The translations under genes and the position numbers were made by a program. Shown piece by piece: positions 1 through 6,756 of a DNA stretch of 9,039 bases. The notes under the pieces are model-generated. The model was not told the DNA's origin and did not search any database. It saw only the letters and a list, made by a program, of their open reading frames with translations. The stretch's first letter is position 1. Every line of letters starts with the position of its first letter. Source of the stretch: JBBIJH01 sp037446075. Its GTDB lineage: Bacteria; Bacteroidota; Ignavibacteria; UBA10030; JAHEZR01. Location of the stretch: the NCBI GenBank assembly GCA_037446075.1, contig JBBIJH010000110.1:1-9039 (forward strand), in the 5' to 3' direction.

Positions 1-286
1 CTTCTTTGGGGGTCGTTCGAGTCTTCTTCTCAAAGACTTCCAGAATCACAATGGCATCATGGTCAATTCGATAAACAATCCGCCATGTTTTGTTTCCGTC
101 ATCAATCCGAAGTTCGTGACATCTCGCACCAATCGATGGCATTGGGCGTGAATGCGGTAAGGATAGCTTCTCACCCATTTGCAGACGTCTCAGCAAGTAG
201 CCAGCTTCAATTCTGGCTTGGCTCGAAAACGGCGGTGTCTTTATCTCACCGTGCAGCCAGACGAGAGGCTTATCCTTACTTGTCAT
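1..286 (-). CDS. RelE/ParE-superfamily toxin, Gp49-like (HigB type), partial
   Basis: The frame reads leftward from the ATG at 286 and is still open at the window edge, giving 95 residues without the C-terminus. Landmarks are KPLVWLHGEIKTPPFS at the N-terminus, a YLLRRLQ helix, SLPHSRPMPSIGARCHELRI in the middle, and WRIVYRID then VFEKKTRTTP at the end. These fit the phage-derived Gp49-like/HigB branch of type II toxins (DUF891), which are usually about 100-120 residues. Family members act in the cytoplasm as mRNA interferases and are neutralised by an HTH antitoxin, often encoded just downstream; here that would be off the left edge. The start is well fixed, because an in-frame TGA lies about 11 codons upstream and there is no other ATG between. 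It is transcribed away from the neighbouring lipoprotein gene. The family call is firm; toxicity and the presence of an antitoxin are inferred. Confidence 0.85.
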   Translation of the reverse strand, partial: MTSKDKPLVWLHGEIKTPPFSSQARIEAGYLLRRLQMGEKLSLPHSRPMPSIGARCHELRIDDGNKTWRIVYRIDHDAIVILEVFEKKTRTTPKE

Positions 287-294
287 GCAGACAC

Positions 295-323
295 AAGATA
301 TGTCATTTATGAGATAGAGTCAA
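295..323 (-). promoter_or_regulatory. Sigma70-type promoter of the toxin gene, near-leaderless
   Basis: On the minus strand TTGACT (323-318) is followed after exactly 17 bases by TATCTT (300-295). The toxin ATG begins 8 bases after the -10 box, so transcription would start at or within a base or two of the start codon and leave no room for a Shine-Dalgarno site. A self-contained promoter is typical of toxin-antitoxin genes carried in reversed orientation in cassette arrays. The call rests on consensus match and spacing only. Confidence 0.55.
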
Positions 324-343
324 GCGCAGTGGAATCTTCACGG

Positions 344-555
344 CGCAAACGGCAGCTAACAGCAGCAACAACGACGCTCACGCATTTGATATGGCTCAGT
401 TAGAGCTAAGGAAAGAAACAGTTGTGTTGGCTCCATTTGTTTTGCCGCGACTTGGTTTGCGCCCTTCGCCGCATGAGAATCAGTCATTTGAGAGCGGCTA
501 CGGCGCGTCGTTAATAGCGGCAAAAACAACGGCGTAAACCCGCTAAACGTTAGCC
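344..555 (+). repeat. attC-like long repeat, copy 1
   Basis: This stretch aligns with 1471-1660 in the same orientation. Shared blocks are CGCAA...GCAGCTAACA, CAACAACGACGCTC, TTTTGCCG followed by TTGGTTTGCG, GTTRATAGCGGC and GCGGCAAAAAC.ACGGCG. It begins with AGCTAAC (354-360) and ends with GTTAGCC (549-555), so GCTAAC and GTTAGC can pair. Internally AACGACGC (370-377) can pair with GCGTCGTT (505-512). Paired terminal boxes with an inner second pair around a variable centre is the general plan of an integron attC site. At about 200 bp it is longer than most attC sites and the L boxes are not canonical, so the identity is uncertain. It may equally be a related intergenic repeat. Confidence 0.5.
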
Positions 556-603
556 GCAATTGCGTCTCTACATAAATTAACTCCGATGGGAGTTCAGCGA
601 GCA

Positions 604-1422
604 ATGAGGAAACATCATCTTTTTGCTGCTATCGCATTAATAGGAACTGGCTTTATCTCTGGGTGCGGCCACACCATCGGCTTAACATCGACTCCAACGG
701 GAGCAAATGTCTATTCAAGCGAAGATATACCAGATTCCTCTAACCTTTCTTATGCCGGCTGTACACCGATCAGTATCCACTGGAACCCCCGTACTCCTAC
801 TAGCACCCTGTACATTCAATTGAGAAAAGACGGGTACCACAGTAGCAAGATTGTATCTATCTCCGCAAGTGAAGTACCACCTGGATACCATTTAACCCTA
901 AAACCCTTATCGGATACAAGCGAACCGATTATCCAGCCAAATTCATTCGGCTATATCAAATTAAATTCTTCTGAACCGTATGTCGATATTTATATAAACA
1001 ATGAACTGCGGGGCCAGATACCAAAAGATGAGCCATTTGTAAAGAAACTGCCTGCGGGGAGTTCTCTCATTACTGCCAGAAAAGAGTTCTTCAAGCCCGT
1101 CAGCATAAGATTTAAACTCTATGAAAATGACGTGTTTGCATATGCCTTTGACCTGCAAAGAGTTTCAGGCTACAATGAGGAGCCTCCAGGTCGCGCTGAA
1201 ATAGTGCAGGCTCGCGGAAACCTCACCGTCGTCACTGAACAATCAAATTTCAAAGTACTGTTCGAGGGCCAGGAAAAAGTCCCACCGTTCCAGTTAAGAG
1301 ATCTTCCGGCTGGTCGATACGTCCTCTCAGTTACTCGGCTAGGAATCAAAAAAACAATTGTGGCAATTGTGAACGACAAAGAAACCTGTCTCATCGATCT
1401 CGACAAGGAATTTTTCAAATAA
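604..1422 (+). CDS. Lipoprotein with three PEGA-like repeats
   Basis: This encodes a predicted 272-residue lipoprotein, not recognised as a named protein. Residues 1-20 form a signal peptide (MRKHHLF, then a hydrophobic stretch) ending in the lipobox ISGC with Cys21, so the mature protein should be lipid-anchored outside the inner membrane. It is then built from three beta-rich modules of PEGA type: about 25-98 (TSTPTGANVYSS ... RKDGYHS), 115-187 (GYIKLNSSEPYVDIYINNE ... KLPAGSSLITARKEFF) and 204-270 (GNLTVV ... FEGQEKVPPFQLRDLPAGRY). PEGA modules are small extracytoplasmic domains often found in surface proteins; no catalytic motif is seen. An ATG at 586 is also in frame, but 604 gives a normal signal peptide and has GGGAG at 588-592 upstream, a rather long 11-base spacing. 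The gene is visibly A/T-richer than its neighbours and sits alone between two attC-like repeats, which suggests acquisition as a cassette. Confidence 0.8.
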   Translation: MRKHHLFAAIALIGTGFISGCGHTIGLTSTPTGANVYSSEDIPDSSNLSYAGCTPISIHWNPRTPTSTLYIQLRKDGYHSSKIVSISASEVPPGYHLTLKPLSDTSEPIIQPNSFGYIKLNSSEPYVDIYINNELRGQIPKDEPFVKKLPAGSSLITARKEFFKPVSIRFKLYENDVFAYAFDLQRVSGYNEEPPGRAEIVQARGNLTVVTEQSNFKVLFEGQEKVPPFQLRDLPAGRYVLSVTRLGIKKTIVAIVNDKETCLIDLDKEFFK

Positions 1423-1470
1423 CAAAGCCTTCATTGAAGTTCAAGTTTGTTCTAGTCCTTTTCGACGAGA

Positions 1471-1660
1471 CGCAACTGCAGCTAACACGCCCAACAACGA
1501 CGCTCCATTTGTTGATAGGAATTTAAAGATGTCGCTCAAGGCTTTTGCCGACAATTTGGTTTGCGGCTTCGGGCGCAAGAAATTGATTCGTTGATAGCGG
1601 CTTCCGCCGCATCTTTTCCGAGCGGCAAAAACCACGGCGGTGTCTTGCTACTCTTGAATA
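1471..1660 (+). repeat. attC-like long repeat, copy 2, distal end degenerate
   Basis: This is a direct repeat of 344-555. It begins with AGCTAAC (1480-1486), followed by a 19-base block ending CAACAACGACGCTC, as in copy 1. It also carries GCTTTTGCCG, TTTGGTTTGCGGCTTCG, GTTGATAGCGGC and GAGCGGCAAAAACCACGGCGG. Near its ends ACACGCC can pair with GGCGGTGT (one bulged G), and CGCTC with GAGCG. Where copy 1 ends CGCTAAACGTTAGCC, this copy reads TTGCTACTCTTGAATAGG, so the expected GTT core is missing. The distal end may be mutated or disturbed by the adjacent insertion-sequence remnant. The distance between copies is about 1.13 kb, which would be the size of one cassette. Confidence 0.5.
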
Positions 1661-1800
1661 GGCAACACTCAACAAGAAAATCGTGTCCCGACTCGTTTAG
1701 TGGAACGACTTTTTGACGTTCGGTTGTAGATAGCGCGTTCGCCTTGCCTTGCTGCGCGGGGGCTGTCTTCGGTGCGCTGTGACTAAATGGTGTGTGAGTC
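1661..1800. other. Non-coding stretch between repeat and structured region
   Basis: I see no convincing gene here on either strand; the short open frames lack homology-like patterns and ribosome binding sites. It contains CGTTTAGT at 1694-1701, complementary to ACTAAACG in the internal loop of the structured element at 1877-1962. If the insertion sequence had a right end, it should lie in or near this stretch, but IS110-type elements lack clear terminal repeats, so the end cannot be placed by eye. Confidence 0.35.
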
Positions 1801-1962
1801 TTTCCCGTAAGGGATGCCTACCAATCGATCCAACCTGCTCCGACGATGTCGGAAAGGTAATTGTATTGAATTCAATCAGCCTGAGGCACATACTAAACGT
1901 TTCAACCTGTGGCGCCAGAGGGCGCCACGGGTATTCGCCGCAAATGATGCTGCCTCAGGCTG
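1801..1962 (-). ncRNA. Candidate bridge-RNA-like structured region of the IS110-type remnant
   Basis: Several perfect or near-perfect hairpins are packed together. The largest has a 12-bp base stem (1877-1888 with 1951-1962, CAGCCTGAGGCA/TGCCTCAGGCTG), internal-loop strands of 17 nt (1889-1905) and 19 nt (1932-1950), and an 11-bp apical stem with a 4-nt loop (1906-1931, one G-T wobble). Beside it are a 12-bp palindrome ATTGAATTCAAT (1865-1876), a hairpin at 1834-1857 with a CCGAC/GTCGG core, and TCCCGTAAGGGA (1803-1814). IS110-family elements encode a bridge RNA in a non-coding end; in the IS1111 branch it lies downstream of the transposase gene, which is the position here. Base stem, internal loop and apical hairpin match one guide-bearing arm. 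The strand and any function are inferred; a terminator cluster is the main alternative. Confidence 0.3.
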
Positions 1963-2760
1963 TGGCGGTCGAACCTGCCAGCCGCTTGATTGTCAGACGA
2001 GCCGTGGGCTTGGGTACATACTGCGGTTGTATCCGCCGTACACGGTGCGGCGTCGAGGTCTTTACCATCCAGTAAACCGAGCGAGCAAGCTTGCGCCCAA
2101 GGGCACAGATGGCACAGCGGTGTCGCTTCTGAGCACGAAGCTATTCGTAGAACGCCGGCAACCCCGGTCGTGGCGGATAACCAGATACGCTGCCTCCACA
2201 CAGGTGGTGCGCAGATACTTGTACGACCGACGATTGAGATGGCCATAGGTCATCTTGTCGGCAGATACAAGGGTGTTGCCGCCAGCCCTGCGTAGCGAAT
2301 GAAGCGTTCGAGTGTCGGGAAATGGTTGATATCTGCCACACGGGCGATGATCGTTGCTAGGTGGACAACACCAATACCGTGCATGGTTGTGAGGAGCTTG
2401 TAGTAGGGATGCTTCTCGACACGGTCTTTGATCAGTCCGGGGACCTCGCAACTCTCGATCCATCTGAAGCCGTGCGCACCGAAGATGTATCTATAGGGCG
2501 CACAGAAGCTATACTTTGCAAGGGTGACATGGATGCGATTCTTCAGCTTGGTGCGGATGTCCAAGAGGCCCTGACGGTGATAGAGCGGCTCCCGAAGTCT
2601 ACGCCTTGCTTTGTCAGGCACGTAGCAGCTCGGGGTCAAGCCGGCACGAGTTGACTGAGCAAGCGTCCGGGCACCGTACTTGTCGGTTCGCTGAGCGATC
2701 ACCTTCGAAAGGATGGCCTTCGAGCCAAGCTGGCAATGAAGCTGCGCGAGGTCCTTGTGA
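1955..2760 (-). pseudogene. IS110-family transposase, degraded remnant
   Basis: The family signature is spread over three minus-strand frames. The first (about 2760-2285) has LGSKAIL, TDKYGARTLAQSTRAGL, CYVPD, a YHRQGLLDIRTKLKNRIH helix and the GIGVVHLATIIARV...RFIRYAGLA helix-hairpin-helix part. The second (about 2285-2165) has MTYGHLNRRSYKYLRTTCVEAA. The third (about 2165-1955) has FYE, a TAG stop at 2143-2141, then LRAQKRHRCAICALGRKLAR and a TGA at 1957-1955. IS110 transposases are DEDD recombinases with an N-terminal RuvC-like domain and a C-terminal serine-containing domain. Here most of the RuvC-like part is gone, and its late acidic motif, normally TDK-x-DA, reads TDKYGA, so the last Asp is Gly. 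Two frameshifts, one internal stop and N-terminal loss make it inactive. It lies between the structured region and the 3' side of the GH36 gene. Confidence 0.85.
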
Positions 2761-2801
2761 GCCTTTGCGTGGTAGGGAAGGTTGTGGAAGCGGTGGCGGT
2801 G
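1955..2801 (-). mobile_element. IS110/IS1111-like insertion sequence relic
   Basis: The transposase remnant and the structured non-coding region downstream of it (about 1700-1962) together look like the relic of one IS110-family element. No terminal inverted repeats or target duplications are visible, as expected for this family, so the limits are only approximate; the coordinates given cover the protein-like part and its open frame back to a TAA at 2804-2802. The site next to an attC-like repeat recalls the IS1111-attC group, which inserts into integron attC sites; that link is inference. Confidence 0.5.
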
Positions 2802-2826
2802 TTAAAAACCCTGGGCGAATCTCGCT

Positions 2827-2843
2827 ACGGTGCGACGCACCGT
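2827..2843 (-). terminator. Possible hairpin downstream of the GH36 gene
   Basis: ACGGTGCG and CGCACCGT form an 8-bp inverted repeat around a single base (effectively a 7-bp stem with a 3-nt loop), about 50 bases after the GH36 stop codon. The nearest T-run in the direction of transcription (2808-2804) is about 20 bases further on, so this is not a standard intrinsic terminator. It may still mark the transcript end, or be chance in G/C-rich sequence. Confidence 0.25.
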
Positions 2844-2893
2844 GCTCTGAAGCATAGGCGGCGCTGGAGGCGCATTGCATGTAGCTCCTGGAC

Positions 2894-5629
2894 TCACTTG
2901 TTTGCGCGCGAGAACTCCAGCTCCCAATTGAACGGCTTAAGATACTTCAGGTCAAAGGTGACCTTAAGAATCGAGTCCATGGTGGTTGAACCTCGAAGTA
3001 CTGCAGATGGATTCGCCCTCGAGAGTTGAAATCCTGACGGAAGCCAGACGACGAGGGTATATTCACCCGGGACCATGTTGTTTGACCTCCCGCTGAGCAA
3101 CTGCTTCTTCTTATTCCATTCCACTTTTTCTAAGTCAACAGCACCCATTGTCAGATGTCGGGATGTCGAAAGTATTAACGGCCTCGATGCCAGAGGGTGG
3201 ATAGCCACCAGCTTCGATGATGTTGGAGGAAGTTCGAGTCCGATCGCCTCCGTGAATTCACCAAGAAACGCCTCGCTCCAAAGCTCATAAGCTAGATACG
3301 TCTCTTCAGACGAAAGGTCGAGTCTTGACAGAGGAATCTCGATTTTCTCCGGAGACTCTCCCCAGTTAAAGACACCGACGACATTCCAATGTCCAAATTT
3401 CTTTCTTACCTTCAGATTCCAAATCCGCGGTAGGTTCAGCTTCCTCAAGCTGTAAAGTCCAGGTCGTTCTCCTCTGCTGTAAACTCGGATAGCGAGAATG
3501 TTTTGACCCTTCCAATTCAGCAGCTTCTTTGGAATTGGGTAACTCCTGAAGAGATTTGAGGCAGATTCGAAACTTGGCGGCATCGAACCGGAGGAACCTA
3601 TGGCCGCACCATTTAAGTACGTCTCATCGCAATCGGCTATCCGCCCAAGATGGATGGTCACATCCGCCGGGTCCCAGGCTGTTGGCAAGTAGAAGCCCAG
3701 CCTATACCAGCCCGTGTCTCGACGATCTGCGCCCCCGTCGTAATCGTTCCAGGAGCTTGGGATCTCGACCAAAGGCCAGTCCATGTCGCTGAATCCTGGC
3801 TCCTTCCACTGGTCATCATCCCCCCTACTGAACTTGACAAGCCTCGAAAGGCGGAAAACATCTCCGCTTTGATTCTGGACTGAGATTCCGATCACTTTCG
3901 GTGGCTCAAACAAATCTACAGGCACGCCTCCTTCGGCGAAGACCGGGAAGGTCTTCTTCAGGAGCGCGTACCGATCCCACGGCAATGTTGGTAGGTGGTC
4001 ACCCAGCAGGTTCATGCCACCCGAGAGCGCCATCAACGAAGCCCACATTCTCGCTTGACCCAGCGTTAGCGGCTCACGGACTACTAAGCAATCAGGATCG
4101 TTGTACCAAGCGTGGTTGTGGTAGTGGAATCGGCTTGCGGTGGCTGCCATGGACGGGATGAGGCCATTCCACGTTGCTTCGACGTCTGGGCCGATCCGCA
4201 TTCCGTCAACAAATGGAACAGATGGACCAAGCGGCGCACCGCATCCGAGGATAAACCTCTTCGAGCCGACTCCCTTGCGAATCGCTTGCAGGCCCATCCG
4301 GTAGGCTTGTGCTGCTGTCGCAGGTTCCCTGTAAGCGGTCCCTTCCGCGACAAAATACAGGAAGTCGATTTTCACGTAATCATACCGCCAGTGTCTCGTG
4401 ATCTTGCGGAACAAATCGGTGAGCCAGTGTCGGACTTCCGCGATCGTCGGGTCAAGGACGTAAATCTCTCCACCCCAATGCTCGAGCATTGCAGCTCTTA
4501 GTGGAGACCCATCCTCCATCTTTAGAACCCAATCTGGGTGCGACCTAAAGAGGGCGCTGCTCGCTGCAACTGCAAACGGAGCGATCCAGAGGCCGGCGAG
4601 AAAACCAGACTTATGAATCTGGTTCGTGAGCCAGCGGTGGCCGTGCGGAAACTTCTCGTTCGTTTCCCAATCCCCTGCGGCACGTTGATACCCATCGTCG
4701 ATTTGGATGTACCTGAGGCCCACATCTCGAAAATGTTCATGCGCCGCCTTAAGATTCTCGATCACCTTGTCCTCGGTAACTTTTGAGTGGAAGAAATACC
4801 AGGAGCACCATCCTGTGGGGATTTGGGCCGTGGCAGCGCCCGTCTTACGGAATTCCTTCTTCTGGGTCGAAAACCGATACAACACCTCGGCATATCGTCG
4901 CAGGTTCGTCGCAGGAGGATCCCCGAGTTGAATCAGGAGCTTGTCTGACTGGAGTACCTGCCGTGGATCAAGCATGAGAGGCCTGAGAGCCGAGCGGCTC
5001 CTGAGCTGGACCGTCTTCGAGCCGAAGGGCCGATTGATTTCAAAGGAGTTCACCGCAAGTTCGTTTGTGACAAAACCGAACAGGAGTGATTTATTTTTTT
5101 CGCTCGAGTACAGAAGAGCATGCCAATAGCCGGTGTGCTCTTCATGGTCCAGCTCGAAGATTTCTGACTCAGACCATGACTGATAACCATTGAGGCCTGC
5201 AAGCCATCGGCTATCCCCTAGATTCAGGCCGCCGTCATGAGCCGTTTCGAAGAGGTTTAATTCGCTGCAAGGAAACTTTTCGCTTGTCTTGTTTCTCACC
5301 TGCAGACTCACCAGGACGGCTCTTCCTTTCTCATAAATTGTCAAAGTCGTTGTAAGCTCGGCGCCGCGTTGTACAGAGGTGATCTTGAGACTTCGCCCTT
5401 TGCCGTAAAGATCGGATATTTTCTTTTTCGTAATGATGATAGAGGCTTGTCGGTCATCCGTCCTAAAATCTTGTCCGTCCGCTAAGGAGAAGGAGCTGTA
5501 AGCCCCTCGAATCAGATTTACCCAACCGTTCGAATCCTTTTCGCATAGCGACCAGTGTCTCGTGGACTGATCGTATTCCAGCCGGAGAGATTCTGTCTCG
5601 ATGGTTTCTATGGATTCCTTCAACCGCAT
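2894..5629 (-). CDS. GH36-type alpha-galactosidase with inserted jelly-roll domain
   Basis: This 911-residue glycoside hydrolase of clan GH-D should release terminal alpha-galactosyl residues by a retaining mechanism. An N-terminal beta-sandwich (about 1-265, with NGYQSWSESE at 147-156) precedes a TIM barrel (about 266-570) carrying GWCSWYFF (273-280), YIQIDDGYQ (307-315), WIAPF, DYVKIDF with nucleophile Asp422, and RIGPDV with acid/base Asp482. A galactose-binding-like jelly roll follows (about 605-730: FSDMDW, DTGWYRLGFYLP, ETYLNG, NILAIRVYS), of the kind seen in GH2 and sialate esterases. A C-terminal beta region and a further sandwich (about 820-911) complete it. No signal peptide is seen, so it is probably cytoplasmic. 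A GTG at 5725 would extend the frame, but those 32 residues overlap the C-terminal coding frame of the transporter relic just upstream, in another frame; the ATG at 5629, 8 bases after that relic's stop, is the better start. No clear ribosome binding site is seen. Galactosidase is the likeliest activity; related GH36 specificities are possible. Confidence 0.85.
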   Translation of the reverse strand: MRLKESIETIETESLRLEYDQSTRHWSLCEKDSNGWVNLIRGAYSSFSLADGQDFRTDDRQASIIITKKKISDLYGKGRSLKITSVQRGAELTTTLTIYEKGRAVLVSLQVRNKTSEKFPCSELNLFETAHDGGLNLGDSRWLAGLNGYQSWSESEIFELDHEEHTGYWHALLYSSEKNKSLLFGFVTNELAVNSFEINRPFGSKTVQLRSRSALRPLMLDPRQVLQSDKLLIQLGDPPATNLRRYAEVLYRFSTQKKEFRKTGAATAQIPTGWCSWYFFHSKVTEDKVIENLKAAHEHFRDVGLRYIQIDDGYQRAAGDWETNEKFPHGHRWLTNQIHKSGFLAGLWIAPFAVAASSALFRSHPDWVLKMEDGSPLRAAMLEHWGGEIYVLDPTIAEVRHWLTDLFRKITRHWRYDYVKIDFLYFVAEGTAYREPATAAQAYRMGLQAIRKGVGSKRFILGCGAPLGPSVPFVDGMRIGPDVEATWNGLIPSMAATASRFHYHNHAWYNDPDCLVVREPLTLGQARMWASLMALSGGMNLLGDHLPTLPWDRYALLKKTFPVFAEGGVPVDLFEPPKVIGISVQNQSGDVFRLSRLVKFSRGDDDQWKEPGFSDMDWPLVEIPSSWNDYDGGADRRDTGWYRLGFYLPTAWDPADVTIHLGRIADCDETYLNGAAIGSSGSMPPSFESASNLFRSYPIPKKLLNWKGQNILAIRVYSRGERPGLYSLRKLNLPRIWNLKVRKKFGHWNVVGVFNWGESPEKIEIPLSRLDLSSEETYLAYELWSEAFLGEFTEAIGLELPPTSSKLVAIHPLASRPLILSTSRHLTMGAVDLEKVEWNKKKQLLSGRSNNMVPGEYTLVVWLPSGFQLSRANPSAVLRGSTTMDSILKVTFDLKYLKPFNWELEFSRANK

Positions 5630-5637
5630 AAGCGCCG

Positions 5638-6449
5638 TTAGAAGATCACGTGGCCGAACAGGTTGGTGATGGCACCCGTTAGCACCTAACCGACAACGTC
5701 GAGGATGAATCCCATTTTTCCCCACTCCCTGATTTTTATCTGCCCGATGCTATACGCAATCGCATTCAGAGGGATCGCGACCGGTAGGATGAAGGCCGTC
5801 AATGCGGCAACCGCCACTGTGATACAAAGCAGCATAGGATTTTCGCCGGTCCCTCATGCGATTGCGATCACGATTGAGACCATCATCGTCGTTACGGCTC
5901 AATTCAAGGTAAGCTCCGTCAAGAAATCAACAAGAAGGACAATCACGATGACGAGTACAATCGTCGATGGAGTTCTCACCGCTTCGACGAAGATCCTGGC
6001 GATCCAGCCGACGACACCAGTTTTGAACATCGCATCGGAGAGGGCGATCCCTCCTCCGAACAAAAAAAGCGTTCCCCCATCGGCGAACTTTGCATCTCGG
6101 CATTCGAGTGGGAAGATTCCTTTCCCCCCACTCCTCGACGCAAAAGAATCCAGAGCGTTAGTTGCCTGTCGAGTCCCCATTTTCGCATCGAAGCGACGCG
6201 TGGAAAGCGGCCGGGAAAAAGGAAGACGACAGGATGCGATTAATTCGCGAACGCATGATGAATGAATTCAAGAAGCTTCCCGTTTGGGTATTCCATCACA
6301 TGAAAGAGAGGAAGAACAATACCCGGCAGTAGCGCCGTCCCCGGGATAGGAATCGCTTGCTTCAACCGCCACGAAGTCGTCAGGTCAAGCGTAGTTCTTG
6401 TTCCTTGTGCCAACTCGGGCGCTTTGCTCGTCGCCTCGCTCGTTTCCAT
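5638..6449 (-). pseudogene. SLC13/DASS-family transporter, degraded
   Basis: Recognisable pieces of a divalent-anion:Na+ symporter appear in order. First comes QAIPIPGTALLPGIVLPLF (normally TEAIPIPVTALLP...), then, after a TAA, HPVVFLFPGRF and MRKWGLDRQLTLWIL. Next, in another frame, DAKFADGGTLFLFGGGIALSD and FLTELTLN are followed by TGA, TTMMVSIVIAIA and another TGA. The end is NPMLLCITVAVAALTAFILP, LNAIAYS and MGFILDVVG, then TAG, VLTGAITNLFGHVIF and a final TAA at 5640-5638. Family members have about 11-13 membrane helices and import sulfate or dicarboxylates. Here some 150-200 codons between the RKWGL helix and the DAKFA segment, including the first NTAT-type motif, are missing. With at least four in-frame stops and a frame change it cannot be functional. 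Its last stop is 8 bases from the GH36 ATG, so the pair was probably once co-transcribed. The substrate cannot be told. Confidence 0.85.
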
Positions 6450-6756
6450 GAGCTGTCTGAGCTAGGACAATGAACTCATCCGGCGTGGGAAGAAGAACTA
6501 GCGTTAGAAAAAAGCCTGGGCCGAGAAAAAAATCCGGCCCGCTGTGGGATCTGTCGAACCGCCTCGCCAGACTCTGATGAAGTTGTCATTCGTCTGAATT
6601 CGGAAGGAACAAGGATTTCAGGTGCCACGCAAATCGATTTGATCGGAAACTACTTGCTTGCTACAACTCCTCTCCTTACATTGGAAAAGTCTGAATATAT
6701 TCTTTAAAGTTCAAGCGCGTTTTCACAAAGAGATCACCAATTGCGAGGGAACAAAC
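6450..6756. other. Intergenic region between transporter relic and SRPBCC gene
   Basis: I found no gene in these 307 bases. GGGCCG (6518-6523) and CGGCCC (6535-6540) form a 6-bp stem around an A-rich loop. Read on the minus strand, the stem is followed after four bases by six T residues (6513-6508), so it could be a weak terminator-like element. The promoter of the rightward SRPBCC gene must lie here or within the A/T-rich stretch around 6675-6715, but no box pair with good consensus and spacing stands out. Confidence 0.3.

Noticed and set aside
586..603. Upstream ATG of the lipoprotein gene
   Set aside because: It adds MGVQRA before a normal signal peptide and has no ribosome binding site.
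1984..2060. Group II intron domain V-like GAGCCGT sequence
   Set aside because: The stretch starts like a domain V motif, but the rest of the conserved hairpin is absent and there is no intron-encoded reverse transcriptase nearby.
1814..2248. 144-residue plus-strand frame over the structured region and IS relic
   Set aside because: It is antisense to recognisable transposase codons and runs through the hairpins; no ribosome binding site or family pattern.
4112..4501. 129-residue plus-strand frame and several similar ones between 3000 and 5130
   Set aside because: All lie antisense to the catalytic barrel and sandwiches of the intact GH36 gene.
5705..6265. 186-residue plus-strand open frame
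   Set aside because: It is antisense to the SLC13 transporter relic, whose family motifs are clear on the minus strand; the plus translation shows no family pattern.
6508..6540. Strong intrinsic terminator
   Set aside because: The 6-bp stem has an 11-base A/T-rich loop and the T-run is four bases away, so it is too weak to call.
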